Assembly: GCA_003008705.1 (NCBI GenBank) | Contig: PDUO01000048.1 | Span: 133,183 to 197,182 of the forward strand | Direction of reading: 5' to 3' | DNA from: Pezicula radicicola | Lineage: Eukaryota > Ascomycota > Leotiomycetes > Helotiales > Dermateaceae | Length of the DNA: 64,000 nucleotides | In this document: piece by piece, positions 40,880-51,005 of the stretch | How the letters are laid out: every line of letters starts with the position of its first letter | How positions within the stretch are numbered: the first letter of the stretch is position 1 | Notes under the pieces: generated by a model | Databases searched by the model: none | Seen by the model: the letters and a program-made list of their open reading frames with translations, nothing else | What the model was told of the DNA's origin: nothing | Program-made: the position numbers and the translations under genes

Positions 40880-41249
40880 TAATTGCGGTATTATTTGAGT
40901 CAAGGAGTCAGATTTCTGTAAGAAGTTGTTAGACTAGCATACAATATTTCTACTCATACAGGTTTCTTGGCGACTCTAAGGCTGTGCATGGAATATTTCC
41001 ATACTTATGCTACCCTAGAGATAATTCATACAGTAATGGCATAAAGTCCACTCCCATCGCTATCCCCCAAAATGCATCAGCCAAGTCACCAACTCTCCAC
41101 CTGCTGCAAATTCAACAACATAAAGCTCTAACACCTACCCATCATCAAAACAAAAAAAGATAATCGAAAAGACACAGAGTCTAATTCCATTGGCTATTCA
41201 TGCTCTTACGAGCCAACGCTGTTGATACAACACCAGATCGCCCCAAAAT
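40880..41249. other. Intergenic between convergent genes
   Basis: 370 bp between the 2EXR stop and the Mca-C stop; nothing recognised. Confidence 0.5.
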
Positions 41250-42959
41250 TTAAAGAGCCTCGTCTTCATTAGTGACATCTACGATGCGGCTGTTATGCTC
41301 TTGCGCCCACTCGTCAATCTCGCGGCTTATGGTGCGCTCAAACTCACCGCTGCCCATGGTTCTGGGGATCTGGTTGGCTTGTTGTAAAAAAGTGTTTTTG
41401 AGATCGGTTCCGAGCTGTTGTAGGCGATGAACTTCCTTCTCAAGATCTTCCTTCTGGCCCAGAAGCTTCCTACCCTCTTCAAACAGGTCCGAAATCCGAG
41501 TGGCTTGTTCATTCAACTTAGTATCTTTCTCGCCCAATGATGAGATCAGTTTGTTATTATTCTCACGAAGGGATCGTATGTCCTCCGTCATCTCTGCTAC
41601 TCGATCGCTGACACCATCAACCTTTTGTCGCTTCGCTGGGCTAGTCTCCTCAGCCATGAAGAGACCCCGCTTTGTCCCCGACTTAGCATCCTCTCGTTCT
41701 TCGAGTTGCTTCTTTGCTTCTCTCAAACTCACACGAAGCGAGTCAACTTCTCGTCGAGTCTCCCACAACTTATTGTCCGCGTAAGAGAAGGTCTTCATCC
41801 ACTTTATACCACCCGCCACGTTTAGTTCGTTTTGGAGGCCTTCCACTTGTTGTTTCTGGATGTAAAGTGCATCCAATATTATGTCTTTGCTTCTTCTCTC
41901 CCAAGCGAGCTCTCTTGTGAGATACATCTTATCGTCGCTCAACTGCTTCAAGAGCACTTGCTGAGGATCATCCTCTTGCGAATTCTGGGCATTGACATCT
42001 GTGGCACCACCCTGGGGATCGTCCAATGTCAACTTCTCCTTCGATGCTCTGCGAGCTTTTCTGGCTTTTCTCTTGGCTTCTTTAACGTTCGTAAAAGCGT
42101 CAATGCTTTCTTCGTGGAAATCAATGAACGCGCCCGGTGGGGAGAATTCTGCCGTTCCTGTGCTGTGGTTTGAGTCTGACTTCTGTTCTTTTCCCGGCTT
42201 TTGTTCTTTCTCCACCTTCTTTTCTGCCTCTGGCTTTTCGTTGACCTCCTTCACGGCTTCTTCATTGCTAACGAGGTGCCCAGTGGTATCTTCGTGGATA
42301 TTGAGAACAGGGTATGGTAGGAGGAGTTGCGATAGTCCAATGTCTGAATCCGAGTCCGACGCGAGTTCTTGCTTTGTGTCTTCTTTGACCTCCACCATAG
42401 CCTGCTCATTACCAGGATGAACATCGGTGCTAGTCTCGGCGCTTTCTTCGTAACCCGTATGGAAACCGCCTGGCAAAGAGGGTTGTGCTAGTCCTGTGCT
42501 GGAATCCGAGTCTGTTTCCGGTTCATGCGCTGAGCCTGAAGAGGTAACAGAAGGAGGGAAAATCTTGGGGATTGAGTAAAGAAGGATAAGGATGACAAGG
42601 ACCTGCAATAGACTTAGTCTCAGGCCGTAATACGTTGAGGCATGAAGACTTACAAAAGCGTATTTCTCACCAGGACCATTCTGTTCGTTGCCCGCAATTC
42701 GACCCATGCATTGCTTTTCGTGGACATAATTAGTAAAACTGGAAGCCTTTCTAGCGACCTCGCCCTGGTTGCGCTCTTCCCAGAAGTCGCAACCGCTGGC
42801 CTCGAAGGATTCCGGGTTGAAGGCGGTGATAACGTAACCCATAATGAACAGCAGAGTCTCGGTGACCCAAGTCATTGTTCTGCTGGGCCCATTGAATAGG
42901 TGTTCCGATACGAGAGCAGTAAACGCGACGAAGACGACGAGTTTGTTGATAATAGACAT
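41250..42959 (-). CDS. Mca-C: membrane-anchored coiled-coil protein
   Basis: Two exons (42959-42654, 42602-41250) give 552 aa. Hydrophobic helices lie at about 4-20 and 30-47. Cys57 and Cys84 (GCDFW ... KQCMG) enclose 26 residues. The phase-0 intron is exactly 18 residues after Cys84, as in Mca-B and Mca-D, and a membrane segment (103-117, VLVILILLYSIPKIF) follows. Then come an acidic Ser/Asp/Glu-rich stretch with repeated DSDS and HEE blocks (about 125-290), a lysine-rich patch (RKARKARRASKEK) and a coiled coil to near the end. The 51-nt intron is in frame and stop-free, so a retained form would insert 17 residues before the membrane segment. No known family. Confidence 0.8.
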   Translation of the reverse strand: MSIINKLVVFVAFTALVSEHLFNGPSRTMTWVTETLLFIMGYVITAFNPESFEASGCDFWEERNQGEVARKASSFTNYVHEKQCMGRIAGNEQNGPGEKYAFVSLHASTYYGLRLSLLQVLVILILLYSIPKIFPPSVTSSGSAHEPETDSDSSTGLAQPSLPGGFHTGYEESAETSTDVHPGNEQAMVEVKEDTKQELASDSDSDIGLSQLLLPYPVLNIHEDTTGHLVSNEEAVKEVNEKPEAEKKVEKEQKPGKEQKSDSNHSTGTAEFSPPGAFIDFHEESIDAFTNVKEAKRKARKARRASKEKLTLDDPQGGATDVNAQNSQEDDPQQVLLKQLSDDKMYLTRELAWERRSKDIILDALYIQKQQVEGLQNELNVAGGIKWMKTFSYADNKLWETRREVDSLRVSLREAKKQLEEREDAKSGTKRGLFMAEETSPAKRQKVDGVSDRVAEMTEDIRSLRENNNKLISSLGEKDTKLNEQATRISDLFEEGRKLLGQKEDLEKEVHRLQQLGTDLKNTFLQQANQIPRTMGSGEFERTISREIDEWAQEHNSRIVDVTNEDEAL

Positions 42960-43997
42960 CTTGGCGGCAATGCTTGATGAGTATTCCGAAGATGTGTATC
43001 AATTGGTATGTTGCGCAAAGTAATGCGATTGTGTATCAAGAAGTTTGAAAAGCTTGTTGATGCTGTAACCCAATGAGAACATCAAGATTTGTCTATGACT
43101 GTAACACAATTGAAAGTGCTAGAGGTAAACTCAAGATTTCAATGGTGTTGTCGACGACGAGGAAAGGAAGAGGAAAGCTGGATGGGAAATTTTTGGTTAT
43201 AGAGCTGTAGTGGATGTGCGGGACTAGCGCCGTTTTGGGCCTTTGAGCCTCGTGATGTAACTTAGTGAATCGCTTATAAGCGACGCGTGTTTTACTTTCC
43301 ATGCAACACAATTCGGAACTTTCGAAGCCTTCCCACAACAGGAAAAGAAATTAGTTACGATATTTATTCTACAATAATATAAGTTCTCTATCATTCTGGT
43401 GCAGCCGTATTCGTAGATTCACTGACATTGTCACACTCGGAGCTATGAGTTTGCATGGCGGATTTTGCCGGCGAGTTGAGGAAGCGCTTCATGGCATAAA
43501 TCTGTATACTGTAGGACCATTAAACCCTAGTTAGATGAGAGAATTAAATGCACTATAATAGACCAAACATACAAGGAGTGGCATCATTGAGTTCTATTTT
43601 GACAGTCTATTTTGGTCCATTGGTATCCAGCTGTTCTACCGGAAAGAACAAAAGCAACAAGAAATCCGAATACACACACAGCCACAAAGATCTTTGCTTC
43701 TAACTCTAACATCTTTCAAACGCGGCAGTTGGGAGAGCTACCAGACACATTGGTACCTGACTAGCAATGGCCTTTGCACACGAGTGCTGGCAACTCTCCC
43801 AACTCCACCTCTCCACCAGAAACACAAACAATAAATATGTAAAATATCTCACAATCTCAGTTCTCGAAAGCTTACATGAAACAGCTGAGCAAGCCAACGT
43901 CTTGCCAGAAATTGAAATAATCCAACACCACAAGTTTCCAATTGTCCCAGTGATTTTGAGCCCTAACAAATCTTATGACTGGCCATTGAAACGCCAC
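42960..43997. other. Intergenic between Mca-C and Mca-D
   Basis: Upstream of Mca-C and downstream of Mca-D, both on the minus strand. Only short open frames (for example 43767-44027) without coding features. No array visible here. Confidence 0.5.
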
Positions 43998-46005
43998 TCA
44001 ATTCATGTCCACGTTGCTTCCGAATGAAAATGCGAAGGGTTGTGCGCCGCCGCTAGTGCGTAGTTTGGCTATTTCGGTCTTAAGGTCCTTGCAATCGGTA
44101 CGCAAATTGATGATTTCAGCTTCAAGCGATTGTTGTTTTTCGATCCTCTTTACTAAGTTGTCCTTGTATTCCCTGCACTTATCCTCTGCTTCATCCAACT
44201 GTTTGATTTTCTTTTGCGTGTCTTTAGCCTGCTCCTGAAGTTCATTGCAGTTTTTCGCGGCCTTGATGTATAATTCCTCCACATCTTGGTAGTCTTCGTC
44301 GGCGGTTTTCTTTCCCTTGACTGCGAGGTCTCTCTGTTGAGCTAATTTGGTGTTTTCGTCTTTCAAAGTTTCAATTTCCGCCTGCAACTGAGCAACCTGG
44401 CTCTCCAGGTTTGATACGTTGTTGTTCGTAGACTGGGAAATTTGGTTTCGTAAGTCGGCGATCAAAGCCGTCTTTTGGCTAATATCGCCATTGCGTTTTA
44501 CAATGGTACGCTTGAGGTCCGCGATGCTAGATTCGAGGTGATTGACTTGATTATTTCCCCGAGATATCCTAGCATTGCCCTCTTCAATGGTACGGTTGAG
44601 GTCCGTATTGGTAGATCGAAGACCATTCAGTTCATTATCTCTCTGAGATATCGTAGCTTTGAGTGTGTCAATGGTAGAGTTGAGGTTCTTGACTTCATCA
44701 CTTTCCTGGTCTACGGTAGCCTTGTGCTCATTGGCCCAAGACTGGAGTTGTTCAAGTTCACTAGTTCCCCGGATTATGCGCTGATCTTGCTCTGAGATCT
44801 TCGATTGGAGCTTTTCTTTCTCAGATTTCATATCTTGTATGTCCTTCGATAGTTTATAGATCTCCGTATCTTTGAGAGCAAGAGTACTGTTCAAATTGGC
44901 GCGGTCCTGTGTCAAACTGTGAATTGTAGTAAACTTCGTTGCAGTTTCCGATCTCGAAGTAGCAAGTTCATTGTTCTTGCGAGCTAAGTCACATTTCAGG
45001 TCGGCGTTTTCTTTATTGAGTTGGTTGATGGTATCGGCGTAGGTGGCTTTCTCCACGCTCAGAGTTTTCAACTCCTGGTTGGACTGCTCGGGGTTCTTTC
45101 TCGATTTTAGATCCACATTCTGCTGAAGAAGTTGCTTTCTCGCCTCCTCCAAGTGCTTGATTTCTGCTTGAAATTGGGCCGTGGTTGTCTTTTTACTATC
45201 TCTGGCTTCCTTTGCCTCTTTCTGGAGTGTGCGGTTTTCGTTCTTCAATCGTTGAGTTTCAGATCGGAGACGCTCTGCTGACTCGACATCCAACATCTCT
45301 GGTTGCTGAGTAACAAAGGTTTGAAGTTTCTTATGTTCGTATTGTGATTGTTCAAGCGAGCATTTTGCATTCTCAAGCTCCAGCTTTTGCTGGTTCTTGC
45401 TGCGCTCTAAGCGCTCATAACGTTCTCGCTGCAAATTTAGATTCTTACTAAGATTGTCTGCTCTATCTTGCGCGCGTATGTGGTCGCTTTCTGACTTTGC
45501 AACAGAATCTTCAGCTGTCTTGAGCGCAGCTCTCAAGTGGTCAACATACTCGGCTGATACAGTAGGGGTAGATGCCTCGGGGCTAGTCGTAGACCATGGA
45601 CGGGTTGCGACAAGGTGGACGAGGAAACGGAATAGGAAATAGTTGACGATGATGGTGGTTACGAACTAAAGATGTTTGAATTAGCCATAACCACTTAGTT
45701 GTGGAAGTTGAAACTCCTACCAACAAGAGCGCAGTTCCTTCATGTTTGCCCCACATGGCATCATGCTGCCCATTGCATGACATGAAATAATAGTGCTTCC
45801 TGTCCGAGATTCCTTGGAAAGCTTCTCCGCCGCGGTGTCCGCCAAAGCAAGGCTCTATCAGAGAATCATATCCTAGCTTCCATGATGCATATCCGTTCAC
45901 GTAAGCAACCGCGCCCAAAACCTGGCGGGAGATGTAGATTCCAAGCTCGAACGAGACGCTCAGCGCAAAATATGCGAAGGTTTGAAAGAAGAGTTGTAGT
46001 GACAT
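43998..46005 (-). CDS. Mca-D: membrane-anchored coiled-coil protein
   Basis: Two exons (46005-45721, 45665-43998) give 650 aa. The N-terminus is a hydrophobic helical region (about 4-40). Cys53 and Cys77 (EPCFGG ... MSCNG) enclose 23 residues, and the phase-0 intron is exactly 18 residues after Cys77. The membrane segment 96-114 (FVTTIIVNYFLFRFLVHLV) follows. From about 145 to 630 the protein is one long coiled coil with regular heptads and Asn/Ser/Thr in many core positions, like a golgin or myosin-type rod. The end (GGAQPFAFSFGSNVDMN) is short and non-helical. Homologous to Mca-B and Mca-C by loop and intron; no named family. A perfect 18-bp minisatellite ends 16 bp before the ATG. Confidence 0.8.
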
Positions 46006-46021
46006 TTTGTACGGATGAACG

Positions 46022-46121
46022 GTTTGTGTGTGAGAAACAGTTTGTGTGTGAGAAACAGTTTGTGTGTGAGAAACAGTTTGTGTGTGAGAAACAGTTTGTG
46101 TGTGAGAAACAATTTGTGTGC
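46022..46121. repeat. Perfect 18-bp minisatellite, 5.5 copies
   Basis: Five identical copies of GTTTGTGTGTGAGAAACA start at 46022, 46040, 46058, 46076 and 46094, followed by a partial diverged copy. The array must lie in the 5' leader or core promoter of Mca-D, whose ATG is 16 bp away. Sequence is unrelated to the TTGAGTAACTCA family although the period is the same. Identity between copies implies recent expansion and likely length variation between strains. Confidence 0.95.
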
Positions 46122-46320
46122 AAAGTGAAGAACGTCGTCGCGACGAAGAGGAGAAGAAGAGGAGAGGAACAAGATTGTGGGCTGGCGAGGTTATGGATAG
46201 AAAATCGCGCTAAGCGAGGCTGCGAAATCGCGAGGCCAACAGTTTTCAAATCCTCCAGGAGTGAATTGCCTGGAAGTCATCTGACTTAGATTCCTAACTT
46301 AATTTGTGTAGCCAGTCTAT

Positions 46321-46432
46321 CTTGAGTGACGCCCTTATCCTAGGTAACTCATTTCTTTTGAGAATACACTTAACTGAGGTACCTCGCTTAGTCCAGGCAA
46401 TTTGTTCGCCTTCGGTTTGAGTAACTCGTTGA
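46321..46432. repeat. 18-bp repeat array between Mca-D and Mca-E
   Basis: Diverged units such as CTTGAGTGACGCCCTTAT, CCTAGGTAACTCATTTCT, CTTAACTGAGGTACCTCG and CGGTTTGAGTAACTCG. First of two arrays in the shared upstream region of the divergent genes Mca-D and Mca-E. Confidence 0.7.
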
Positions 46433-46884
46433 TGTCCAAATCAAAAAATAGTACTAGATTGTGCCCTTGTGGATTTTATGATCATGCGCTTGCTCTTACT
46501 ACAGAACATTACAAGGCCAGAAAAGACATTTACGAGCGTATATTTATTATGGATTTTCTGCTGCATTATCAAAACCCTAGACCATCTTCATGTTTTTATA
46601 TAGTGGGAAGATCATGAACTTTAGTTACCGAGTTTATTTCAAAGACGCACTACACCTTTTGCTCACACGAGTCTTGCTTAGGTTTTCGAATATTCTACAT
46701 CTATCGTATCCAAATATAGGTACATTAAGTGTCGGAGCCAAGTGCGCTTCATACAAAGCATCAGAATTACAAAACTTCGGCTCCATCGACTTGCTCTTTT
46801 ATTCTCCATTTCCGCACCTTAGTTGTAGTTGACTGTGAAGTCAAGTTAGGAGGCTACACACAGAAACTAAGATAAACAGAAATA

Positions 46885-47047
46885 GCTTGGGTAACTTAGG
46901 TAACCTACTTGACCTGGATAACCCACTTGATTTAGGCAATTGTCTTGATTTTGGTAGCCTACTTGATTTGGGTAACCCAATTGCTTTGGGCAGCCTAGTT
47001 GATTTTGGTAACTGGCTTGACCTGGGTAACTCACGTGAACTGAGCAG
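46885..47047. repeat. 18-bp repeat array, about nine units
   Basis: The clearest long array. Units include CTTGACCTGGATAACCCA, CTTGATTTAGGCAATTGT, CTTGATTTTGGTAGCCTA, CTTGATTTGGGTAACCCA, GTTGATTTTGGTAACTGG and CTTGACCTGGGTAACTCA in strict 18-bp phase. Ends about 260 bp before the Mca-E start. Confidence 0.85.
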
Positions 47048-47309
47048 CTATTGAGCCAGTCAATAGGATTCTTTCTATTGCCTGCGCCTATTGTGTAGCT
47101 TTGCCTATTGTTCACCTTCACCTTCAAATTAAGCGAGCATGCTTAGCGCGGTTCGGTGAATATATCATTCCCAGAACCTCAAAACTTTTTCACCTTTTCC
47201 TCTTTCCTCCTCGTCTTTCGACATAGCGATCTAGCAAGAGCTTCATTTTTCGAATTGGAACTTTCCATCGTACGCCTTTCTTCAATCAAAACTCGACTAT
47301 CTTACCAAA

Positions 47310-48620
47310 ATGTACCTACCACTGCTTCTCATCGTCGCCGCCCTCTTGGGCAATGTTCTCCCGTGCGCGCTCCCCGAGCAGAACCATGTAGGTTCATCTT
47401 CTGATTTACCCAAGCCCTTTGAGTTACCCAGATGTTTTGAGTTACCCAGATCTTCTAAGCCACCTAGATCAAGTCAGTTACCCAAAGAATCCAAGCTGAC
47501 CATATCTGCAGCTCACCTTCGCCATCGTCTCTCTTCTGCGTGGTGTCAATGCCATTATCAATCTCATCTTCGCGTTCATCACCCTCGTAGTCTGTCACAG
47601 CCACAACCTACTCGCCAAACCAGTACCAGTCCGAGTCCGTGCCTGCGGGCACAAATCTCTCATCAAGGACCTGGAGAGCGAGAAAGCAAAAATACAATGT
47701 CCTATTGCGGCAGTTCGTTGACGATTCGAACGAATACGTCAAAGAGATAGCCGAATTGACCAACAGAAACAAGGAACTCACTACGGACAATGATTATCTC
47801 GCCGCTGATAACCGCAACAAGAGGTTTGCTATCAAGGAACTGCGCCGCAACTTGTCCGCTGCCAACAAACACCTCTCTAAACCACCTCCACTACGCATCA
47901 CTACAGCAGCGGAGAGACACAAGGCCTCCGGCTACGATCAAGTACTACAGCTCCGTGCGGAAGTCGAACAGCTCCAAAAAGCAAGACGGGACGATGAACA
48001 CAAGATGACTAGGCTGAGAGACAATCTACAACTTGCAAATACATGGAGGGAGAGTGCAGAGGAGGCCGCTAGAGAAGTGCCCGGGCTCAAGACTGCGCTT
48101 GAGTTAAAGCAGAACTTTCTGAGAAAGGTGTGGAAAGAGCGCTGCAAGTTGAAGATCAAGGTGGAGGAGTATGAATCCGAAGGCAGTAAGTCTTCGTCTT
48201 TGAGTTATTTAAATCATTTCAGTAACTGACTATTCTGCAGATCCACCAGCATCACCATCACCATCAACCGCGCCAGACCAGCAAGACACCGAGACTGAAG
48301 CTGACCCTGAGAACGAAGATGACGAGGACGAAGTCGATGATGATGATGAGGAGGAGGAGGAGGAGGAGTATGAGGATGAGGATGAGGATGAGGATGCTGA
48401 GGAGGATGACGAGGATAACGAAGACTGGGATGACGAGGAAGAACCAGTTGAGGAGGCAGCAGTTGCTCCAGCACCAGCTGGTCGAAGCATCTGGGACCGG
48501 CTCACCATGGATCCAAACGGAAACGCAGTCCGAGACGTCGAAGCTGTCATGAAGATGGGGAAGGGAGAGGAGAAGGAGGGAGAGCCGAAGAATATCTTCG
48601 CGTATCTCGTGAAGAAGTGA
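47310..48620 (+). CDS. Mca-E: membrane coiled-coil protein with apparent frameshift
   Basis: Exons 47310-47387, 47512-48185 and 48241-48620. Exon 1 gives a hydrophobic leader (4-20). A phase-0 intron follows, then a second hydrophobic segment (27-54, LTFAIVSLLRGVNAIINLIF). A short Cys-containing loop (VRACGHKS) and a coiled coil come next. In the literal sequence the frame breaks at the A5 run 47688-47692: the upstream frame reaches a stop at 47721-47723 while the coiled coil (YNVLLRQFVDDSNEYVKEIAEL) continues in the next frame. Discounting one A makes all exon phases fit 376 codons. The last exon encodes a very acidic Asp/Glu run and the end GRSIWDRLTMDPNGNAV...FAYLVKK. Either a real recent lesion or an assembly error. 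Same layout as Mca-F. Confidence 0.62.
47400..47489. repeat. Five 18-bp repeats filling intron 1 of Mca-E
   Basis: Five units in exact 18-bp register: TCTGATTTACCCAAGCCC, TTTGAGTTACCCAGATGT, TTTGAGTTACCCAGATCT, TCTAAGCCACCTAGATCA and AGTCAGTTACCCAAAGAA. They make up 90 of the 124 nt of the intron (47388-47511). Same family as the intergenic arrays. Confidence 0.85.
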
Positions 48621-49344
48621 GAGGGGGGTGGAATTGAGTTGAGTCATCACACTCGTGTGCAAAGGCCTTAGCGAGTCAGGTACCAATATGTCGGTGGCTC
48701 TCTCAAAGGCCACATTGAATTATCATGTATGTTAGTGTATTTGGGGGCGTGGAGTTTTGAGCGTTTACTTCACTTTGTGTGCAAAGGCCATCGCGAGTCA
48801 GGTACCATTGTGTTCGTAACTCTCTTAGCTGCCACTTGGTTTATCATGGGGAGCAGTGTGCCATTATTGGCTTGTTTGTGTAGTTAGATTTGGGTTTGCC
48901 TTTGCTTCCTATGCCGCAGAACAGCTGCGATGCAATCAGATATGATTGCCTTTCACACTTGTGTTCCAATGTGAACTTGACTTGAGTTGGCGATATAGAA
49001 ACTAGAAAACCGTCCGTGCAATTCGACACCGCCAGTGGCTTAATTGGTTTCAGTGACTTTAGTGACTAAATTAATTTGGGTAACTGATTATTTAGTACTA
49101 TCTCACTTGAGTTGGGCATCATAACTTTATTTGCCAAACTAGGCGCAAGCGACTACATAACCACCCTTCACGCTTGACTAGAGCTTGTGATAATGTGCTC
49201 GGTTTCCCAGACTCTTGTGTCCTCGTTTTCGTCACTGAACTCAGGTTAGTAAGCGTTTCACATTTGAAAATTGGCCTTGGAAGACGAGGGAATTGTATAT
49301 ATTTGCATGTACAACAGTATCAAGTATCTAGCCACAAGGCAGTG
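48621..49344. other. Intergenic between Mca-E and the PAP2 gene
   Basis: Contains the duplicated segment listed separately and a weak 18-bp-like stretch near 49045-49115 (GTGACTTTAGTGACTAAATT). No gene. Confidence 0.5.
48656..48848. repeat. Direct duplication of about 72 bp, spacing 122 bp
   Basis: 48656-48727 and 48778-48848 both run TGTGCAAAGGCC, GCGAGTCAGGTACCA, CTCTCT, GCCAC and end TTATCATG. They lie just after the Mca-E stop. Several differences show that the duplication is not recent. Confidence 0.8.
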
Positions 49345-50413
49345 TCAATTTTCATCGTCACTATCAGCACCATCCAAACCGACTGGTCCTCTCCGCAGGC
49401 CAGTTTCTTCATCATTCTTGAGTTTGCCAAATCCTTCGTTAAATGTCGTCGCTCGAGATGGGAAGGGCTCATCACACTTCGAGGACCGAAGCCGTGGGTA
49501 GTAGCGCCTGTAAGAAAAGAATGCAACAGTCATCCCAAGAATAGAGCCACATGTGACATCGTATACATCGTGTCTACCTAAATTAGCGGAAATTCCACGG
49601 ATGTGAGAATAGGGACTGACCTATAATCTTCACAACGACTGATTGCAATCAGAGCTGCACCAAGGAGAGGGGCAAGAGCAAGCAATGCTCTACCGAGGTC
49701 CGTCCTAGGTCTGAAGACATGCATTTGTCCAGCAAAGAACATAGCCATATATCCCAAACCGGCAAACGCAAAAGAAGAATGGCCGGATGGAAAACTCCTC
49801 CAGCCATCATGTAGAGTATGGCTATTAGTCTCGGTGCAAACATCTATTGTTACGAGAATGGCCGGGTTCGTGCCTGTAGCAGGTTTGCATCTTGAGATCA
49901 AGTCAGGCCGAGGCCTCCCAACGGCGTTCTTGATCACATCGGTAATGAAGGCAGCAAGAGCCAGACTGATAATGTTCAGCAAGGGAAAATTGGAGACCAC
50001 ACTAGTACACATCCATACCTGATGAAGAGCCCTAAAATGGTAACATGGGATTTGTGTAGACTGGCCCGTGAGACTGCCAACCAGAAGAGTAAAGTAACAA
50101 GTGTCACGCCTCCACCATAGAATATGTTCCAGCCGACGGAAACTCTCTCCACAAGAGCATGTGGGTATTGGATGTTGATATTATTCAAGGTGAACATTCG
50201 GTGGAAGGGTTCGAGAAGGAATTGGACGAGGAAATACGCCGTCATCAGCAGTGCAAAGCCAACATAATCTGGAGCGTAGGTTTTCTGCAAATATCAGCCA
50301 CAGCACATGCTCCTTCATTACAAGTAGAAGCTAACCTCCCAGAATCTGGCTATAGAACCGATCCAACCTTGACGGGCGGCAAGACCCGGACTTGAACGAC
50401 CATTGCGAGACAT
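49345..50413 (-). CDS. PAP2-family lipid phosphate phosphatase
   Basis: Four exons (50413-50336, 50284-50019, 49965-49621, 49573-49345) join into 305 aa. About six membrane helices. The three PAP2 motifs are complete: K127 with RPRPD (131-136), FPSGH at 173-177 and SRCEDYRHDVYD at 224-235, giving catalytic His177 and His231. It should dephosphorylate phosphatidate, lysophosphatidate or diacylglycerol pyrophosphate, as Dpp1 and Lpp1 do, at the vacuole or another endomembrane. The last join needs the second of two close acceptors (GTAG at 49574-49577); the first one gives an immediate stop. The C-terminal tail is acidic. Ordinary housekeeping-type gene within the Mca region. Confidence 0.93.
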
Positions 50414-51005
50414 CGTCCAAAATGCCTCCGTTGACTAGCTTAGACAAGCATCAGTATTCGAGAAATAGGCCAGGTCGAGGAGTGAAGGTATAAAGGTATA
50501 CAAGAGGAACGATGTTTGAGGTTTGAGGTGTCGTCTGACATCGTGCCTTTTGTGGCCACTCGCAACCAAGCCTCACCGCTGGCATGGAAAGCGGCGACCC
50601 TCTCCAGTCGTTTACGAGTATCTTGAGATCAAGCTCTAACTAGATGAATATATTTAACGCTCAATAAGAGGAAACATTGAATGCTTGAAAGCTACGGGAA
50701 TAATTTCCCATTATCTATTTGAGTCTCTGAATTGATTCGAGTACCGGTAATTGAAAGAGAACTGGGTCGTATGTACAAGGCTGAGCAGTGCTGCTTTCGA
50801 TCAACAGGATCTTCAGCCTTGCTTACATAACCAATAGATTCGCGACAACAGCTTCCCCGGATTTTCCAACGACATCAACAACTTCAACAACTAGACTTTT
50901 GGCAAGTAAGAGCTCCACGCTCTCGTTATTACCACTTCAAGCTAACTTTGTGATTGAACAGTCCCGTATAGCTCCATTCCCTTGTCTAACTTGGCACTCG
51001 CGACA
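50414..51005. promoter_or_regulatory. Shared upstream region of PAP2 and MED7 genes
   Basis: 592 bp between divergent starts; no gene. A stretch at 50905-50961 looks like an intron (GTAAGAGC ... GATTGAACAG) in the 5' leader of MED7. Confidence 0.45.

Noticed and set aside
27754..46005. Idea that the coiled-coil genes are transposon or viral remnants
   Set aside because: No polymerase, integrase, protease, capsid or terminal repeats are visible, and the genes are intact with introns.
45866..46289. Open frames on both strands through the GTTTGTGTGTGAGAAACA array (hexapeptide repeats)
   Set aside because: The 18-bp period keeps any frame open; these are repeat artefacts overlapping the true Mca-D start.
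47310..47750. 146-codon frame reading straight through Mca-E intron 1
   Set aside because: It loses the membrane helix in exon 2 and reads the 18-bp repeats as protein; the GT-AG intron gives a coherent product.
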